Source of the DNA: Cristatella mucedo
Lineage: Eukaryota; Bryozoa; Phylactolaemata; Cristatellidae
NCBI GenBank assembly: GCA_009760855.2
Contig: WPIO01000029.1
Coordinates: 781,501-845,500, forward strand
Reading direction: 5' to 3'
DNA: 64,000 nucleotides
The translations under genes were made by a program, and so were the position numbers. The notes beneath the pieces are model-generated. The model was not told the DNA's origin. It saw nothing but the letters and a program-made list of their open reading frames with translations, and did not search any database. Of the stretch, positions 24,391 to 44,518 are shown piece after piece. Every line of letters begins with the position of its first letter. The first letter of the stretch is position 1.

Positions 24391-27300
24391 ATGAAGTTCA
24401 AGTTCAAAGAAGACAATAATCTAGGTTAGCGTTGCATGTGCTTTTGCGCATTGTGGGCGTTCAATTATTTCTGGGCTATGCCTCTGCAATGTTGCTGCGA
24501 ATTGCATTATTACGCCTTCGTGCCGTTATTGCACTCATCGGCTACCTGGGCGTGCGCGAGGGCAACGTAGACCGTCCTGTTGCTTCGCACTGACCCGCTT
24601 TTTTGACAGTTCCTTGAGGGTTTCAGGGTTTCCGCTGTTTCTCTTCTTCCGCGCGTTCGAATGCGTCAATCAAGCACCTGGCAAGGCTCTGGTTGAGTTA
24701 GGTGCTTGATCTGCCGCTCGTCGGTTCGTTGATGACCAGTCCAATACGCGGACTGTTTTGATGCTTCAATTTTTCGCAGAACAAAGGAGAGCAGAGAGCG
24801 CCAAGATCAGGGCGAAGTATCCTGACAGAATACCTGTTGTGGTTGAAAGGGCTCCGAATTCCCAGATACAGGACATCGATAAAAGGAAGTTCTTGGTTCC
24901 CAACGACATCTCTGTCGCGCAGTTTATGTGGATTATCCGCAAGAGAATACAGCTTGCACCCGAAAAAGCGATATTTCTCTTTGTTGGAAAGGTTTTGCCC
25001 CAGTCGAGGTAAGTCGGGTTTGCTTCCTGTCTTCTGCTGAGCGTTTGGCATAGCATAGCTGCCGCTATAGACCTCTGGGTTTATAATAATATAATAATAA
25101 TAATGCACTTGTCTTTCAATCTGGTAGCTTCAGTCACGTTTCACCTTTAGTAGAGGACCTTCGGTGGCTTCTTGTTGATCTGCGTATGCAAAATGAATAT
25201 CTTACTCTCGCCTACAAGGCTCTGCACACGTTAGCGTCTTCCCAAAGCATCGGGTTCTCTCAAAGCAATAAACTTGTAGTCTCTTTCTTCCATTAACAGA
25301 CCGTTGGGTCCTGAGCTTTTACACGATGGATCTTAAACTGTGATACCTACTTCCAAAATTTGAGGAAGAAGCACCGATACCTTCTCCTTTGCTGCTGGCT
25401 TTAACCCTTCTACTTCTGCTGTTGTACATTGCTACTGCCACGTTACTTACTTTCTGAGCTGTCTTCCCTCTGCTTTTGCTTTTTCTTTGTCATTGTGAGA
25501 TGAAGGCTGGTGACTACAATTTTCAAGCGGAAAGCTACTTAGTCTTAGGGTTTGCCATAGAATAGTGTGACACCAGCGTAGGTTTCATGGCTTTGTGGAG
25601 TCACAGATGAGGATACATAAAATAAGTACATGCCCATGGAAAGGCGACATCGTTTGCCCTTACTAGGGCTGTACCTGTGAAGCCACGAGCAGCTATTTAG
25701 CACTGAATAATTGCAGACAAAATGCCCGTTGCACGTTTGTATATGCGCAATGTAATGTTTTTCATGCTTAGCATAGCTGATATATTTGATTGTACTGCCC
25801 ACCACTTACTGGCTTTTTGGAAAGGTCCCTTGCTTTGCTGCATACCGTTGCATAGAAAAAATTTGTAGAACTATTCAGTCACTATATCTATCTGTCACTA
25901 GTCAAAAGTTCTGTCCACTAGTTAGCTCAATCGTTTGCATAGTTTGGCTGGGAATTTGAGTGAGTTCAGGAAGTAAGATTGCAGCAATGACAGTAGATCG
26001 GCCATTCATGAGGTAGTTATTGAAGCCATGTAAGCTTCGTCATCTGCCAACGCCTGACAAGATATCTGCATCTGACCTGTGAGCTTTAGCTGATTGATGA
26101 GCACATTGGTGGCTGGGTGGAGTGCTTAAAGTTCCCTCTGTGATTCTAGCAGACTGTGACTCCGGCGGCAGCAGATCTAGGGAGTCCCGAGAAGGCACAA
26201 GTGTGGACGTAAGTGGTAAAGAGATCACACGCAGTCGATTGATCGTCTGCCAGAATCAACTATGCCTCTCAAATCTCTCATTGTTGCGTGAGATGAAGTC
26301 GGCTTGCTACCTGATTTGTACCGAAAGCCACTCAGCTATAGAGTGCACTATAGAAAAATCTCCTGCCTATAACCTACTTAGTCTTCATGGCTTTGTAGAG
26401 TTACAGAAGGAGATAAATTATGTAACCTTGCATCCTGATCGTATGGTTACCCTGCACGACTGCTGGCCTGTCTGACATTCTGATACTGCTCAGAAGCATG
26501 GCGAAAAATAATAATAATAATAATGCACTTGATAAAGCGCCCTCAGAGAACTCAATCTCTCTCTAGGCGCTTCGCATTTGCTTCAAAGGGAAATGCAATT
26601 GAATGGTCAGTAATATCATGCTTGATAAACAAACGAAATGAAAAAGCATATGAAAAAGAAAAAGAAAAGAAGAAAAAAAAGCAAGTGTCTCGTAAAAGGC
26701 TGCTGCATAGTCATGGTAAACGTTGATCATTGACATTTCATCGTCATCGAGATCATAGTCATTCACCACCGGCCCTCTTCCAATAATTCTTCAACAATCT
26801 TCTTCCAATAAAGGTTAGAGGCTCCACATTCTCCATTCATTCGATGACTACCTGTAAGAGCCTCCACCCCACTAATCCTTCATGCGATAAGCTAGCGTGA
26901 TATTACCATGTCCAAGTACTGCTCGCTTCAGCTTCACCAGCTACTTCTTTTACGGTTCTGTGCAGGAGTTAGCTGATTCAACAGGCACATTTTTATAGCG
27001 GCGGAAGAAACTTAACACTATCACTACCACTTGCAGTTAGCAGTAAAGGATCGCCTACTGCAGGACTCAAACCCACGACCTCAAACGTGAGGAGGAAGTG
27101 GCTTACCCCTCTGCTTAGACCTGGGGCTTACCATAAAAACTGATTAAGGAGAGAGGTGCTCGGTCTATCAACATTAATCTACTTATCATTTTTCTTCTAT
27201 GCCTAATAGCTCACATCTTTGCCCCTCACCCCTGCAATGCTTGGCTAGGTTTTTATTGCTGCTAAATTTCCTTTCGTGTGTTAGCTCCACGAATTTCTTC

Positions 27301-30300
27301 CCGTAACCATATCAGCCGGGCGAAAAAATCGCATTTTGAAGGGACACTGACCACATGACAGTATCCAGATGCTGATTTGTTAGCAATGTCTCCTGGCAGG
27401 GATCCCGCTAAGGAGCTCTGTTGTCAGCTGCCATTCTCCCGTTCAGCACTGAGCATAGGCTTCAACCGACGGCATTTCGAAATTCAACCGACGGCATTTC
27501 GAAATTCAACCGACGGCCCTAGATACTTAGTGGAGACTGGTGCGCTCCATCGTATCTGACGTGCAGAACCGTACAGATGCTCTCTCGGAGCTCCATTGCC
27601 CATGCTTCCACAGTCAGCTTCTACAGGATCTTTAGCTTCGGGCTGTGTCTCCTCCGGTGCACTCAAAATGACTACTTGCAGCCCGATGGTAAGTGGCTTA
27701 AATGATCCGCATTACATAATCTTCTGGCGATTTGTACGAAGTTGAAACCCAACCAAATTACATGGTGTTGGCAAGTAGATGGTCGTTTAATCCCAAAAGC
27801 TAACAAGGTAGCTAGGTCAGGTTCCTTATGTCTTGGCTTGGTCCATATGGCTTTGGCTGTTAGAGATGACTCCAAACTTATGCAGCAACCCTGTTGCAAC
27901 TAATGTTGTGCCTTCGCGAGTCACCCTTTCATCGCCTCCACCCTCATCTTCACAGCCATTACTGCAAGCTTCTTCCTCCAGAGGCGCGCTAGATCGACCA
28001 GATTACGACTGCTGAGATATTTATAATATGCAACAGTCACTGGAATTATAAGATTTAGCCATCCGTTATTTGTTAATCTTTTACTGCATACAGTTCAGCC
28101 ATTTAAGAGTCGGTCAACTTTGCTCCAAGTTTTGAGCCCTGCAGGAGTGGCGCCTGAGGCTTTGTGCCAGCTGGCAATTTAGTGGCACTCTTGATGCCAC
28201 CGGAGAGATTTATTGCATGGTGCCGGATTTTGGCCGTCTGTAACCCTTTGTCGCTGTCGAATAGACCTCTCCACGCTGCTGCGCATATGGAATTGCTATC
28301 TCAAAATGTGGGGGCACTTTGCTGCCACATCCAGCAACTGTCGGCATTCCTGCATGCATCGGTGCTGCGTCTACAAGCCGTTAGCTTCGGTTCAAAGGTT
28401 GAAGGCTTCAGCAGCATTTATCGCGAGTCGGCTGGCACTGCTGGCACTTCGAGTGTTGTGTTTGTGGCTTAGTTCTGCTCGGACGTTGAAAAGCTTCTCG
28501 ATACACCCCGGATGCGGCAACAGCTGCCGTTGCAAGCACTGTGTTTGCATCAACGGCTTCCGAAGGAGGCAGTGGACTTCTGTTTAGTTCGTCCTCGGGC
28601 ACACAATATCCTAGGACCGCCACTACTATGAAATCGACCGGTGGCAAAACTGTCTCGTTGCATACCTTTTGTCCAGATCTCAGCTCCTCTCGAGCTGCTC
28701 TTGCTCCAGCCGAAACCCTTGGCCTCAAGCTTGGCCTCCTCTTCCGTCAATTGTGTGAGCAGCAGAATAAATTACATGCGAAACTTGTGATAGTCCAGTT
28801 TTATGTCTGCCGGTTGCTCACCCAATGGTGCCATTGTCGCCAAGACACACAGGCAGAACATGCTTTGATGACATCACGATCTTTAACCTCGATACTGTCT
28901 TTGTTAGCATCAGAAGCCAAAGCAAGAAGTGCTTTCTGCCGTTAGACATTGTATACCTTTGTAATGGGACTCCATCTAGACCGCAGAAGGTCTAGCACTC
29001 CTTTCGGCATGAAATAACTATCCAGTGTTACCAGTTGTTGTAAAGAGACTCAAAACTGAATTCCTCTCAAAGCGTAGGTATACGAGAGCTCGATGAATCA
29101 CCGGAGTTGGCAGCAGGCACACACAACACCAACTGCCTAACAATTGGCTGCAGGTGAGGTGCCAATTACAATAGCAGCAGCACACCGTCTCCTTCCAGAG
29201 ACTTAGTGGTCTGGGACAAGCTGGCAGCTGAGGACCAGTTGTAATCTTTGAACCCCTTGGGTCTTCGGTCGAGGTAGGGAGAGGCCAGGCTGATCCCATC
29301 TGCCAGTCAAGTTTAGTCGGAAGCTGTAGCACCCCACTAGCTTAGCAACTAGCTGCTGCAAAATAACTGCCAACCTCCCTCTCCTAAGCCTAAGGCCTGA
29401 CTGTGCATGAACAGAAGAAGAGTCGCAAGCGCCCGGTGCACGATCACGAGTTTTTTTTAGCGATTGGGCAATGTCGAAGGCATAAGAGCTTTCGGGCCTT
29501 GTACTTGCAATAGGTTGCGGAGTGTTGTCAGCGAAACAGCCCTTAAAGCATGCATCGGGGTTCTGTCTTAAAGCCTCTTCTCATCACCATCTATACTCTC
29601 CCTTTTGTCGGCATCATTGGCAAACAATCTTGACTTTAATTTCAATGCCTATGACACTGTATCTCTCCTTAGACCGTTCCCAGCCTTTCTCCTTATCAGA
29701 CTCACTGAATTCCCTTAATGCCTGCATCGGCGACATTTTGCATTTGGGTGGCTGTTAACTTCCTTGACCTTTAAAGCTGATAAGACCATCCTAATGGTCA
29801 TACGAAACCTAGTGTCAATCGAAAGTTTGAAGATCTAACCCTCAAGAATAGTTCAGCTAGCTTGACGTCTGCCCATAATATAGGCGACTATTAAAAAATA
29901 TTCTCAGTAGATGAGCATATTTCTTCCAGTGTCAAGTCGTTCTATTTTCAGCTTAGAAACATCCCCAAAACTAATGCCAGCTTAGATAAGTGTGTGAAAG
30001 CCAAACTAGTTCATGCATTTATGGCATGTCATGTAGGTTATTGCAATTCCCTTTGTTCAGGACTTGCAAACTGTGCCCTTAATCGTCTGCAACTGGTTCA
30101 GAGCTGGCTGGTCTGTTGTCAGTGCCATAGCTGCCATATCAGACCACTTCTGTCTGAGCTTCAGTGATTCCAATCAAGCTTCGAATTGATTTCAAGATCC
30201 TTAATCAGGCTTATATGTCACAACACTTGCACTAAATTGAAATATTTTGGGGATCGAACCTTTAGCTAGTATTTTTCCCGAAAGCCTAAAACTCAGGTCT

Positions 30301-31179
30301 ATGTTCACTACCTACCGTGACCTTGCATATGTTATGACTTTTTAAAGAAGCATCTGTTCAGATCAGCTTTTCCTTAGCCACAGTGAACTTGTCTTTTGCT
30401 TCTGTGTGCTTTGCATGCATGCCTGAACATTATTCGGTCCATGTTACTACCCCAGGTCTTACTGACCGGTGGTCATGAGAGTGTCTTTATGTTGGCTTTA
30501 GCATGCTGGGCTAAGCATTATACTTGTTTGCTTTTGCATGCTTGATGCCATGCATGTCGCTAATCTGATAGTTAATTGATTCTCCCGCGGCAAATGGCAA
30601 AGCACCTGGATAGAGATTATATCTGTTGGCTACCGAATGCGTACCGAAAGCCGCTTAGGCTATGGATTCGCTATACAAAACTTTCCTGCGTAAAACCCAC
30701 ATAGTCTTTGTGGAGTTATAGGCAGAGATATATACATTATGTTCTCTTTGGATGCTATGCAAGCAGCATTATTATCATTACTTATTATTATTAGCAGACT
30801 CGTAAGCAGAATGCTGCAGCCAAGTAGTCTGGTTTGCATCATGTCAGAGCCGATTCAACGGGAGGTGGTTTCTTCCACTGGCTCTAGAACACAAAAGTAT
30901 TTGAAAACGTAGCATTAACCAGAGTCTCTATCCCAAGATAGTCCACAGATTCTGAGAATGAATTTTTATTGCTTAGCCGCAGCAATAGCGTAGCCACTAA
31001 AAAAATACTGGCTGATTTAACAGCCTCTTTTGTATAACGGCAGAAGAGCCTTTACGACTATCACCAAAGCTTGCAGTGTCAATAAAGGATCGCCCACTGC
31101 AGGATTCGAACCCACGACTTCGGGACCGAGGTCGTGAACAGCAACCGCCTCACCTAGTGTGCCATTGCTGGCGAATGGC

Positions 31180-31250
<71 letters not shown>

Positions 31251-34200
31251 ATGCGCGCGCATGCGTGTGTGAGTGTGGCTTATCAACTCGATGACCTGAT
31301 GTGACCAGGCCTTGACTGCTTATGAAGCATCAAATCGACTTGAAGATTCTTTTTTGGCCCGAAAATTGAGTCGCTCGCTTGCGCCAGCCTACCTATTCGA
31401 CCTTCTGCTCCTCTACTGTGCTCTCGCTCCACCGTCTGCTCAGCATCTTGCCGTTCCTCGAACTCTGTTGAAATCTTTTGGTGAACAGGTTTTCAATTCA
31501 TAGGCGCTGAAAGTGTGGAGCTTGCTTCCAGCCTCTATATCGGCACTTTCAGAGACTTGGCATAATTTTAGCCTCAACTAAAGATGCATTAGTATTGCTC
31601 AACTTCCTGCGCCCTTGTGAACTTCTTTTGTTCCTACTTGTTTGCCTTACCTGTGGCTTACCTGTGTAGGACTCAGTGCATACTATGAAGCAGCAGGAGT
31701 TCTACTAACTAGTGGCCCTGAGTGTTGTCTTGTATGCTTTTGCATGCTTGTGTGAGCATGTTACTTGGGTGCTTTTGCATGCATATGTAAGCATGATACC
31801 TTGTGGGTCATTAAAAACTCTTGACTATGGTTCTCTTGCAGTAAGTTTTAAAGTGCTAGAGATTGAGATTCGGTTCTCTTAAGGTGCTATACAAATGAAT
31901 TATTATTATTATTAGGTATTTTTAAACATGTCATGTAGCTAGCTACTCTCTTCAGCCCTGCTATAGGCATAGGCAGAATTAATCCCAGAATGGACTGGAC
32001 AACGACCCGGCCAAGAGCACCCAATCATGAGAAGGTCTAATGGGCATGGCCCAGCTGCCTCATACACACCTTCAGGTTTGTCGGGTGGGGTGTGGGGGGG
32101 GTCAGTATCTGTAGCTTAAGGCTGCTTGCCTGGCTTTTTAAGACTGAGCGACCTAGCCACTGTGCAGTTACATAAAGGCCAGGTAAAGACGACCTTGTCT
32201 TAGCGAGCATGTGTCGCTATGCTGGGTTATTCTTTCTTCCAATTGCGCATGTCAAAAGATCTTTCATTTGACTGGCAAAGCCTATTTAAGGATGAGCCTC
32301 GAAGATATCTTCACATCTAAAAAGGATTATGAAGAGGTGTTACTTGGGAGTCTAACCCTCTCAATAAGTGCTTTACAGGGTCATTACAGGTCGTGATTAG
32401 TGACCACAGCGTGTTCAGTGGCTTAGTATGGGCCATCTTCTTATGTTGACCTCTGTAAAATAACGCCGTGTAATGCCAGCAACTGTACTTGTATTTGTGA
32501 GAGTCCATACAGGAGTAATATCAATTCCAGATTTGCCAAGTATGCAGACCTTGACAGACAACCTTGAAGTAGTATGGAACCTCTAGTATTGGCTTATCTA
32601 TTGAGCAAGGTAATGCAGAAAACTTACACGAAAGACTACCAGCTTTTATAAGCCACGACCACCATTTAAATTAGTATATTTGATCGTACCACCAAGACCT
32701 GTACCAAGTCAAGATTTAGTCCTCATTGGAAAAGGCCGGCATCCTCTGCCCCTGCACTGCTTCACTCAATGTGAGACACTTAAGTGAGTTGCAGCAGGTC
32801 TTTCCCAGCAGGCAACATGATAGTCCTGCCTTCGTTGGCTTTCTTAGGCTCATGAACTAGAGCTGACAATCAGGATATAGTCAATTTTCTTAAGAATCGG
32901 CAGCTGCATCGTCTTGCTTGATTGATTGTTGCATACAGTACTGCAGCCAGTCTCTGCACTCACTGCATCAGATATTGAGTCAGCTCTTTCTATTCATAGC
33001 GATCGGCTGGTTGGTTAAGCGGTGTGCACTGCTATTGGGATCGAGACCGTGCGCATTACGTACGAATCCACGATATTATAGCTGCCGAGCAATTGTGTTG
33101 TGCCTTCAGCAAAAAATTGTCGTTTACCATTGTCGTTGTTGTAGCACATTTAGACCGTCAATATCTGCAGTATCTGCTTTATTGACTATCCTCTGCATAA
33201 AAAGAGCGCTGTGCAAAACTTTGCAAAGTGGCATCTTAACACAAGCTGTGTGCATTCGGTTTGATAGCCATTCGATCTTGCTTCCTTTGCAGCAAATGTA
33301 AAGTGCCTAGAAAGAGATTAAGTTCTCTGATGGTGCTATATCAAATGTATTAAATTCGGGCTTGTTTAGATAAGGATACCACGCCCAAGTTGGTCCATGC
33401 ATTCGTGACATCCCGTCTCGACTTCTGCAACTCACTGCTTACTGGTCTACCAGCATGTGCGATCAGGCGATTGCAGCTGGTGCAAAACTCTGCAGCTAGG
33501 CTTGTCTGTCGTGAGCGGCACAGTTGCCACATCACTCCACTTCTCGCCGACCTGCACGGGCTACCAGTCAAGCAACGGATTGACTTCAAGGTTTTGTCGC
33601 TCACTTTTAGGTCCCTTCATTCTATGGCTCCAGCCTATCTCTCCGATATACTCCCCCATCAGGCCAAGCATCGTACCACCCGCTTTTCGGAATCCAACAG
33701 TCTAGAAATACCTCATACAAACCTTAAATCCTTTGGAGACCGTGCATTTGGTTCGTATGCTCCCAAAGCCTGGAACTCCCTCCCAACATGCGTCAGAACA
33801 TCCCCTGACCTGACCACATTTAAAAAGAACCTAAAAATACACCTATTTAGGACAGCATTTAGTGGGTCCCTGTGATTCGTCCTTGATGTGCTTATGCATG
33901 CTGACACTGTGCATGCTGCCACTAACCACATTTGCATGCTGACCCTGTGCATGTCGCTCCTAACCATATTATTCATTTTGTTTGTTTTTCAAGCATGATT
34001 TTACTTACCATTCAATTGCATTTCCCTTTGCAGCAAATGTAAAGCGCCTAGAAAGAGATTAAGTTCTCTGAGGGCACTTTATCGAGTGCATTATTATTAT
34101 TATTATTATTTACTGTCCAAAGTCTTGAATTATTTGCAAACACGTTTTGCTTAATTCCTTAGTTTCGAGGCTTGTGATAGAGATAGGGCATTTGTTGAAA

Positions 34201-34326
34201 TTATTTTTCGCTTTTAATGACAATCGATGTTGTAGTGCCAGCATGGGTCAAATATACGAAGATCACAAGGACGAAGATGGTTTTCTATATATAGCGTATA
34301 GTGGAGAGAACACGTTTGGTTTCTGA
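24391..34326 (+). CDS. GABARAPL2: GABARAPL2/GATE-16, Atg8-family protein, complete
   Basis: This ubiquitin-like protein is conjugated to phosphatidylethanolamine and acts in autophagosome maturation and Golgi transport. Exons are 24391-24424, 24780-25008 and 34236-34326, with phases 1 and 2, giving 117 codons before TGA; GABARAPL2 is 117 residues. Segments seen are [71 protein letters not shown] and the C-terminal [15 protein letters not shown], the QFMW segment and NTFGF favour the GATE-16 branch over GABARAP proper or LC3. Gly116 is kept, so ATG4 cleavage would remove a single Phe. The first intron is 355 bp; the second is 9.2 kb and full of repeats. Its promoter is shared with PRPF4B. Confidence 0.97.
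25110..25330 (+). repeat. LINE RT C-terminal fragment, family B
   Basis: Reading + gives [19 protein letters not shown] and then [16 protein letters not shown], the region after the reverse transcriptase domain in L2/CR1-type LINEs. It resembles the antisense LINE at 48.5 kb more than the 33.4 kb family. A short (AAT)n run with gcacttg immediately upstream (25083-25112) looks like the complement of another LINE tail. Confidence 0.65.
25545..25640 (+). repeat. dispersed repeat R3, copy 1
   Basis: Shares gtttcatggctttgtggagt and the following cacagatgaggatacat with copies at 26318, 30641 and 46063. Class unknown. Confidence 0.5.
26318..26425 (+). repeat. dispersed repeat R3, copy 2
   Basis: It starts gtaccgaaagccactcagct, then actatagaaaaatctcctgc, cttagtcttcatggctttgt and agagttacagaaggagata. 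The parts are in the same order as at 30641 and 46063. Confidence 0.6.
26505..26645 (-). repeat. LINE 3' tail, truncated
   Basis: The + strand reads (aat)n, then gcacttgataaagcgccctc and agagaactcaatctctctct. This is the complement of the tail of the LINE copies at 33.4 and 37.4 kb, and only the last 140 bp are present. It is a typical 5'-truncated insertion. Confidence 0.8.
26994..27125 (-). repeat. SINE family A, copy 4 (diverged)
   Basis: Complement of the body (gcagtaaaggatcgcctact) and of the B box (ggactcaaaccc), followed by cacgacctc. The head is degraded. Confidence 0.6.
27461..27518. repeat. 22-bp tandem repeat, 2.6 copies
   Basis: The unit begins ttcaaccgacggcatttcga. The first two units are identical and the third is partial. 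Confidence 0.9.
27519..29599. other. GABARAPL2 intron 2, central part without recognised feature
   Basis: No exon was recognised. A segment at about 28310-28510 resembles one at about 48245-48420 (shared caactgtcggcatt, and ggcttagttct followed closely by cggacgt), suggesting another old dispersed repeat. Confidence 0.4.
29600..30633 (+). repeat. decayed L2/CR1-like LINE fragment
   Basis: Frames broken by stops give [14 protein letters not shown]-like text near 29950, [16 protein letters not shown] near 30005-30055, then NRLQLVQ and [13 protein letters not shown] near 30080-30165, and [11 protein letters not shown] near 30235. This is the same order as in the well-preserved copies at 33.4 and 37.4 kb. 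A tail remnant (gcacctggatagagattata) is at 30602-30621. Old copy in GABARAPL2 intron 2. Confidence 0.7.
30641..30755 (+). repeat. dispersed repeat R3, copy 3
   Basis: Starts gtaccgaaagccgcttaggc and runs through acatagtctttgtggagtta to gcagagatatatacat. It directly abuts the preceding LINE tail. Confidence 0.6.
31010..31175 (-). repeat. SINE family A, copy 5
   Basis: Complement of the family end (tttaacagcctcttttgtat), of the body (aataaaggatcgcccactgc) and of the B box (ggattcgaaccc). Well preserved. It is followed 7 bp later by the (GT)n tract. Confidence 0.85.
31183..31249. repeat. (GT)n microsatellite
   Basis: A 67-bp run of GT grading into GC/AT-alternating sequence (catgcgcgcgcatgcgtgtg), a pattern prone to Z-DNA. 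Confidence 0.97.
31310..31916 (+). repeat. L2/CR1-like LINE 3' fragment
   Basis: Text such as [32 protein letters not shown] and KVWSLLPAS aligns in order with the 33.4 kb copy. The tail (taaagtgctagagattgaga, gttctcttaaggtgctatac, then ATT repeats) ends at about 31916. Decayed by stops. Confidence 0.7.
33001..33353 (+). repeat. possible tRNA-headed SINE with LINE tail
   Basis: The start (ggctggttggttaagcggtg, then tgcactgctattgggatcga) looks tRNA-like. The end (gcaaatgtaaagtgcctaga, then aagagattaagttctctgat) is the same LINE tail seen elsewhere. The middle is unrecognised, so head and tail may belong to two insertions. Confidence 0.4.
33354..34110 (+). repeat. young L2/CR1-like LINE 3' fragment, copy 1
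   Basis: An open frame at 33390-33875 (161 codons) encodes the region after the reverse transcriptase domain: LVHAF-type start, [66 protein letters not shown], then [13 protein letters not shown] and a stop. A 3' UTR and tail follow: gcaaatgtaaagcgcctaga, gattaagttctctgagggca, ending in (ATT)n at about 34110. It is 5'-truncated. It is nearly identical to the copy at 37.4 kb, so both are recent. It lies just before the last GABARAPL2 exon. Confidence 0.85.
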
Positions 34327-35413
34327 AGCTCTATCACAAAGGGACTGTCAATGGTGCTGGTATCAAAGTACATAGGAGCAGCCAAGAGCGTTGGATATTA
34401 ACGAATTTCTTATATGCGGAGCAATCAGTGTACTGTACCTTTTAGCTGTTGGGGGCTCGGCAGTTTGGCATCATTAGCTAGTGTATGCCTATATGACGAG
34501 CAGTCGTGCATTGTTGTTGTAATAGATCATGAGCTGATTAAATATATTTGCTTTTCCTCTGCCTTATGCTGCGACATTATTGCATCACCATGCTCGAGAG
34601 GAGAGAGGCATCTACAGCCTTGTCTAAGAATTTTTTTGGCTGGTAAAACCGCTTGTGTGTTCCGGCTTGTATATATATAGTATCTTGGGCTGCCAAAGCG
34701 CAGACCTATCTGAACCACAAGCTGCTAGTATTTAAGTACATACTTGGATTGTGTAACAGAAGCTGGATGGCAAATTCAAGAATAGAAGACAATAATGAAT
34801 TAGGCGGTGGCTTATGTACTGAGTGTGAGAACAGTAAACAATTTACCAGCAAGTTCTCTCATTTTTACCAGCTAACCGTCGCTATTTTTACAAATAATCA
34901 TCTCACCACGACTCTTACGATCAGCGACAAGGTGTCCTTGCGACGTATCTATTTATGAGCTGATGCTGTTACCGGTCAGACTGCAGCGTAATCTATTCAC
35001 ACTTGATCCACGCCAAGTTATAACCTGATCAATTAAGCAAGCACATTTATTTACCAGGATAGCAACAGTTATAATTCAGGATAGTATACGAACGAATTAA
35101 AGTTCATCATTTGAAAGCAATCGTCTGATAGGAAAGGTCGGCCAGCCCACCGGCAGTCGCGGCCCATCGAAGCGTCTTGGACTGAGTGCTACAGCTTATA
35201 TATGGACATACCCGAGACAGTCAATACACGTAATCTGGGAGGTCCGAGAATATCTGCCGCATAAGACCTTGGATTATACGGGACAGCACACAAAGAAAGA
35301 CTATGCCGTTGCACACATACAAGCACCAGCGGCAACTAACTTGAGGCTGCCGGAAGTGACGATTCAGGCCTCTTTCGGACAGGAGGTACGGTACCGCACG
35401 TGTGTTCCCTAAG
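34327..35413. other. GABARAPL2 3' UTR and spacer before CCDC86
   Basis: An ATTAAA at about 34538-34543 is a possible polyadenylation hexamer. The rest, including the CCDC86 promoter, shows no recognisable gene or repeat. Confidence 0.45.
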
Positions 35414-43802
<8,389 letters not shown>

Positions 43803-44097
43803 CTGTGTGGTTTTGTATTGGAGTCTCTTTTATTTTACTTTAGTGCATCTGAATATATCACAGTGTTGACAGTGGCTTGTATATCGTGCTGAAAACACAT
43901 GGAAATGCTGCTGGTACGATTGCTGTTAGTGTGGTTGACTAGCTTGTCTCAGCTAGTGGCGCACCGAAATCTTATAAACTAGCTTGTACTCTTTTCTGTA
44001 GAAGGCAGGCCTGAGTGTCCACTGACCAACTTGAGCCTGCCCTACCGATGGGCAGTCGTGCAGTTCTTACTTAATGTAGCAATATCTTCATGTGATA

Positions 44098-44103
44098 AAT
44101 AAA
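44098..44103 (+). terminator. CCDC86 polyadenylation signal (candidate)
   Basis: An AATAAA lies 296 nt after the CCDC86 stop codon. Confidence 0.5.
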
Positions 44104-44312
44104 GGGGAATAATTAGAATTTTTTTGCCGTTGGCTTCAGGCAACTCGAGCCCTCTCTGAAGTCGCCGACTTGGAATTGGAATCTTAAAAGCCTGCCTCTC
44201 GGAAAACCCCTTTAGCTCCTTCAGGGTTGGCCGATTCCCTTCGTAGGCAGACCATACGCTGCAACGGTGCACTCGGCAGGCCTCTTTTGAACTCCAACAA
44301 ATAAATGGTAGT

Positions 44313-44332
44313 CTCTCTCTCTCTCTCTCTCC

Positions 44333-44387
<55 letters not shown>

Positions 44388-44438
44388 CCTCTCTCCCTCC
44401 CTCCCTCCCTCCCTCCCTTCCTCCCTCCCTCCCTCCCT

Positions 44439-44513
<75 letters not shown>
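44313..44513. repeat. compound (CT)n/(CCCT)n tract
   Basis: A 200-bp polypyrimidine stretch: CT, then CCCT tetranucleotides at about 44382-44446, then CT again. The whole block is strand-asymmetric. Confidence 0.97.

Positions 44514-44518
<5 letters not shown>

Noticed and set aside
27505-27670. A stretch reading like RYLVETGAL, reminiscent of a Ty3/gypsy aspartic protease active site.
   Set aside because: The catalytic Asp position is Glu, a stop follows almost at once and no neighbouring gag-pol sequence was recognised. Too weak to call.
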